A stretch of 64,000 nucleotides of DNA from Cellvibrio sp. PSBB006. Lineage in GTDB: Bacteria; Pseudomonadota; Gammaproteobacteria; Pseudomonadales; Cellvibrionaceae. The DNA lies in NCBI RefSeq assembly GCF_002162135.1, contig NZ_CP021382.1, positions 2,602,001 to 2,666,000 of the forward strand. The letters are read 5' to 3'. The position numbers and the translations under genes are program-made. The notes beneath the pieces were generated by a model. The model did not search any database and had not been told where the DNA came from. It saw only the letters and a program-made list of their open reading frames with translations. Shown piece after piece: positions 61,435 to 64,000 of this stretch (positions are counted from its first letter, which is position 1; every line of letters begins with the position of its first letter).

Positions 61435-62706
61435 TCACCATGAAAGACGAGTTGCTACACGCGCCTCATCAGCGTGCAATGAAAACGACCAGCCATTGCG
61501 CTCACACAGCCGTTGAACGATACCCAGGCCCAGGCCATATCCGTGAAACGACGACGCCTCGGCCGGCGTGGGCTGCTCGTCAGCGCCCTCTTGGTTGGTG
61601 ACTAAAGCGCTCACCTGATTTGTGACTAGCAGCTCGTGCTCTTTGATGAGAATCGTGATCGGTCCCTGCCCGGCGAGTGTGTGTTCGAACGCGTTTCGCA
61701 CCAGATTATTGACCGCGATAGAGAAAGCTTGTGGATGCCCGCAGACTTTAGGTTTTGCGAGTTGGTCGATTTCAACATCGACCAACTTGCCGTTCAGTAA
61801 GTGGCGTTGCTGTTCTATTGCCTGGCTCACCAGCGGCATCACCAAAAATTGCTTGTCATACAAACCGTCGTCGGTTTCGCGAGCGAGGCATAAGAACATT
61901 TCAATCGTGGTTTTCATGTCGAGCGTCGCGCGCCTGATTCGATCTACCACCTTCTCATCGGCCGCCGACAGATCGCTTTGCTCCAGCAGTTCAAGTGCGC
62001 CTGTTATCACGGTGATCGGCGTGCGCAATTCATGACTGGCTGAATCGGTAAAGTATCGCTCTCGCGCAACGAATGCGCTGATACGCTCAAGGGTTTTTTC
62101 AATGGTTCCAGCAAGCACGCCAACCTCGTCGTCGCCGAACCGGCTGGACTCGATGCGCTTATGATCCTCAGCCGATAGATGTTCTACGTCGATGTCCGCG
62201 ACCACGTTGGCGAGTTGCACGACAGGGAAAATCGCTCTACGCATCACAACAACGCCCAGCCCGAATCCAAGAGCACCGAGCGTACCTACGACTCCGGTGA
62301 TAAGGAGCAGCCACCACCAATCCTCTGACGACGCAGCCTCAATCCCGGCAACATCGAAAACCACAAATGCGCGCGGCTGTTTATTACCGGCTGACGGCTC
62401 TTCATTCCCGGTAGATAGCACTGCGACATGCAACTCTTCGGCTTCGAATTCGTATATTCCCTCATCGGGATTTGTCTGCGCCCATTCCCTGAGTGATTCC
62501 GGCAGGCTACCGACCTCATCGTATCCGCGAAGGTTCGTCGTCAGTGCGGGATAGCTTTCGGCGGCACGCTGTAGCTGATGCACCAGCACACGGTCTTCGC
62601 TGAACCTGATCGCCCCGAAGAAAGCGAGCCCCCAGGCGACGCTGAGCACAGCAACACAAAGCGCAAAGGCAATGGCGACACGCGTGCGCAAACTGTGCCG
62701 GTACAT
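61435..62706 (-). CDS. Sensor histidine kinase
   Basis: A 423-residue membrane kinase. Two membrane helices (about 9-31 and 131-156) flank a periplasmic sensor of about 100 residues. A HAMP-like linker follows (to about 215). The H-box is SASHELRTPITVITGALELL, the N-box NLVRNAFEHT and the G-box GYGLGLGIVQRLCER. The start overlaps the regulator's stop by one base (TAATG), so the two are translated together. The signal is unknown. Confidence 0.93.
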   Translation of the reverse strand: MYRHSLRTRVAIAFALCVAVLSVAWGLAFFGAIRFSEDRVLVHQLQRAAESYPALTTNLRGYDEVGSLPESLREWAQTNPDEGIYEFEAEELHVAVLSTGNEEPSAGNKQPRAFVVFDVAGIEAASSEDWWWLLLITGVVGTLGALGFGLGVVVMRRAIFPVVQLANVVADIDVEHLSAEDHKRIESSRFGDDEVGVLAGTIEKTLERISAFVARERYFTDSASHELRTPITVITGALELLEQSDLSAADEKVVDRIRRATLDMKTTIEMFLCLARETDDGLYDKQFLVMPLVSQAIEQQRHLLNGKLVDVEIDQLAKPKVCGHPQAFSIAVNNLVRNAFEHTLAGQGPITILIKEHELLVTNQVSALVTNQEGADEQPTPAEASSFHGYGLGLGIVQRLCERNGWSFSLHADEARVATRLSW

Positions 62707-63425
62707 TATTGACTATCCTCTGTGATATCAGGCTCTGCAATTCGGTATCCGATGCGATGCACCGTATGAATTAGCGGATTATCAAACGACCTGTCGATAG
62801 CCTGCCGCAGCTTGTACAAGTGCGAGCGAAGCGCGTCGCCATCGGGGCGCTCGTCAGCCCACAACAGCGTTTCGAGATCTTCGCGAGCCACAACAGACGG
62901 CGACGCTTCCATCAATCGTTGAAGTAGTCTCATGCCCGCCGGGGTGAGATCGATGCGCCGCCCCGCGCGATGCACTTGCAGCGTGGATTTATTCATCGTC
63001 AGATCACCAACCGTTAACAGATTTTCGGTTTTTCCATGACTACGTTTGTACAGCGCCTGCAGTCGCGCATGTAGCTCTTGTAGTGCGAATGGCTTGACCA
63101 GATAGTCGTCGGCTCCCGCCGCAAATCCTTTCAGTTTATCGTCAAGCGTGTCTCTCGCCGTTAGCATCAGCACGGGCGTTTCTACGTCGGCATCAGTTCG
63201 CAGCTTTTGACAGAAACTCAAGCCATCCATCCTCGGTAGCATCAGGTCCAGAACAATAACGTCGAACCGATTCGTCAACGCCAGGTGCATCGCGCTTATA
63301 CCGTCGTAGGCAAAATCCAGAACATAGCTGTGCTTCTCAAGATACGCAGCAATGTTCTCGCAAATATCGCGGTTGTCTTCGACAATCAACACTCTAATCG
63401 GCGCTGCACCCAGCATATGTACCAT
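62706..63425 (-). CDS. OmpR-family response regulator
   Basis: A 239-residue regulator. The receiver domain (about 10-120) has the phosphoacceptor aspartate in VIVLDLMLPRMDG and the conserved lysine in DDYLVKPFAL. A winged-helix DNA-binding domain (about 145-232) ends RSHLYKLRQAIDRSFDNPLIHTVHRIGYRI. It has a GAGGAG site and lies 50 bp after the TonB-dependent receptor gene on the same strand, which suggests one operon. Confidence 0.95.
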   Translation of the reverse strand: MVHMLGAAPIRVLIVEDNRDICENIAAYLEKHSYVLDFAYDGISAMHLALTNRFDVIVLDLMLPRMDGLSFCQKLRTDADVETPVLMLTARDTLDDKLKGFAAGADDYLVKPFALQELHARLQALYKRSHGKTENLLTVGDLTMNKSTLQVHRAGRRIDLTPAGMRLLQRLMEASPSVVAREDLETLLWADERPDGDALRSHLYKLRQAIDRSFDNPLIHTVHRIGYRIAEPDITEDSQ

Positions 63426-63437
63426 TCGTTGCTCCTC

Positions 63438-63481
63438 TTACCATGCACGATTTACCAAGCCCATTACCAGGCCCATTACCA
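63438..63481. repeat. Four spaced TTACCA units
   Basis: TTACCA occurs at 63438, 63452, 63464 and 63476, with spacings of 14, 12 and 12. The last unit contains the receptor stop codon. They lie between the receptor and response regulator genes. Confidence 0.5.
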
Positions 63482-64000
63482 TGCGTAGTCCAGCCGCAAA
63501 CCAATAAGTGGCTCGGCTTCGTTTTCGTCTTCCACGTTAATGCCGCGGCGGTAGTCAAACTCGGTGTCGTCGCTCGACGATGCTGCCGTTACGTTGATGA
63601 CATCGAGAAAGGTTGTTACATCGATGGGGCCAAATGCGCGCCGATAGTCAACGCGAATGTTCACCAGGCTGTAAGCGCTTTTACGACCGACATTGCGCTC
63701 TGTGATTTCTTTCGAGTAGCGCAGTGGTTGTCCGGGGCCCAGCACATCTGAATGAATAATAAATTCTTCGTCTGGCCTGCCGGACAGATATTTGTAGCGC
63801 CCGGCGATCTTCCAGCGGTCGTTGATTTCCCAGGTCAGGCCGAAGGTCGCGACATGCTCGCGGCTGAAGTCGGCAGCCAGGTCACCGCGACCGTCCTTCC
63901 GGTCGATGACGGCATCGTTGTAAGAGTAGGTTGCGGTAGCGTAAAGGCCTTCGGTAATCGTACCCCTGGCCACGATATCGACACCGTAGGATGTGCCGTC
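63476..64000 (-). CDS. TonB-dependent receptor, C-terminal part
   Basis: Only the last 174 or so residues are in the window; the gene continues past the right edge. DGTSYGVDIVARGTITEGLYATATYSYND begins the visible part. Amphipathic beta strands follow (HVATFGLTWEINDRWKIAGRYKYLSGRP and AYSLVNIRVDYRRAFGPIDVTTFLDVINVT), and the protein ends in GLRLDYAW with a terminal aromatic, as outer-membrane barrels do. The substrate is unknown. The two-component genes downstream may respond to the same nutrient. Confidence 0.9.
   Translation of the reverse strand, partial: DGTSYGVDIVARGTITEGLYATATYSYNDAVIDRKDGRGDLAADFSREHVATFGLTWEINDRWKIAGRYKYLSGRPDEEFIIHSDVLGPGQPLRYSKEITERNVGRKSAYSLVNIRVDYRRAFGPIDVTTFLDVINVTAASSSDDTEFDYRRGINVEDENEAEPLIGLRLDYAW

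Noticed and set aside
1..64000. CRISPR arrays, tRNA and rRNA genes
   Set aside because: No regularly spaced repeats beyond the short TTACCA set, no cloverleaf with a T-loop consensus and no rRNA stretches were found by eye.

Overview
The window looks like chromosome of a Gram-negative gammaproteobacterium of roughly even base composition, most likely a Cellvibrio-like (Cellvibrionales) or pseudomonad-like species. The evidence is the content: ubiE-ubiJ-ubiB, pbpC and a yfhM-type macroglobulin, fadI/fadJ, assimilatory nirBD with a sigma-54 promoter, exported glycoside hydrolases, a TonB-dependent receptor, dispersed REP palindromes and a REP-associated transposase. The genus is an inference. 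I see no rRNA, tRNA, CRISPR array or prophage.

Layout. 0.1-0.9 kb: a decayed MscS channel gene. 0.9-3.2 kb: three small membrane-protein genes on the minus strand. 3.2-13.5 kb: pbpC and a very large alpha-2-macroglobulin gene (yfhM type), both minus strand, separated by a glycosidase-like lipoprotein gene and a REP-associated transposase with REP repeats. 13.6-17.9 kb: a small secreted protein with a phospholipase A2-like CCxxHD motif, then ubiE, ubiJ, ubiB and a DUF1294 gene. 18.0-23.4 kb: a fatty-acid oxidation operon (thiolase, FadJ-type enzyme, CoA-transferase/hydrolase). 23.5-30.3 kb: CBS protein, TraB/GumN protein, dtd, membrane-anchored AraC regulator, pip, YafY-type regulator, tag. 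30.2-35.3 kb: GAF-GGDEF-EAL protein, moeA, moaB, moaA. 35.3-39.9 kb: a sigma-54/NtrC-type promoter region followed by cobA-nirB-nirD and terminators. 39.9-45.9 kb: LysR regulator, divergent imine-reductase-like gene and a paoABC-type molybdenum aldehyde oxidoreductase operon. 46.0-48.7 kb: acetyltransferase, DUF1206 membrane protein, exported metallopeptidase. 48.7-51.6 kb: a structured leader or small RNA carrying a 9-codon ORF, then rtcB, a protein with the EEIQSD motif known from phage polyvalent proteins, and a small basic protein. 51.7-54.9 kb: two exported carbohydrate-active proteins. 55.2-61.4 kb: an accessory stretch with a serine hydrolase, AraC regulator, IS1182-family element, Tat-exported class A beta-lactamase and a DUF695 gene. 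61.4-64.0 kb: TonB-dependent receptor (cut by the window edge), response regulator and histidine kinase.

How parts connect. MoaA, MoaB and MoeA serve molybdenum cofactor synthesis, which the PaoC-type enzyme needs. CobA makes the siroheme precursor that NirB needs, and the promoter architecture places both under nitrogen control. SAM- and quinone-related genes sit in the usual ubi order, but the order is interrupted by a mobile-looking palindromic element.

The most unusual item is a repeat family with three copies here (15546-15647, 29407-29508, 29708-29811). Each copy has a conserved core of about 58 bp with two hairpins. The core is flanked by 24-26 bp arms that pair perfectly or almost perfectly within a copy but differ completely between copies. 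Also worth attention are the rtcB leader with the EEIQSD neighbour, and the class A beta-lactamase with two non-canonical active-site positions.
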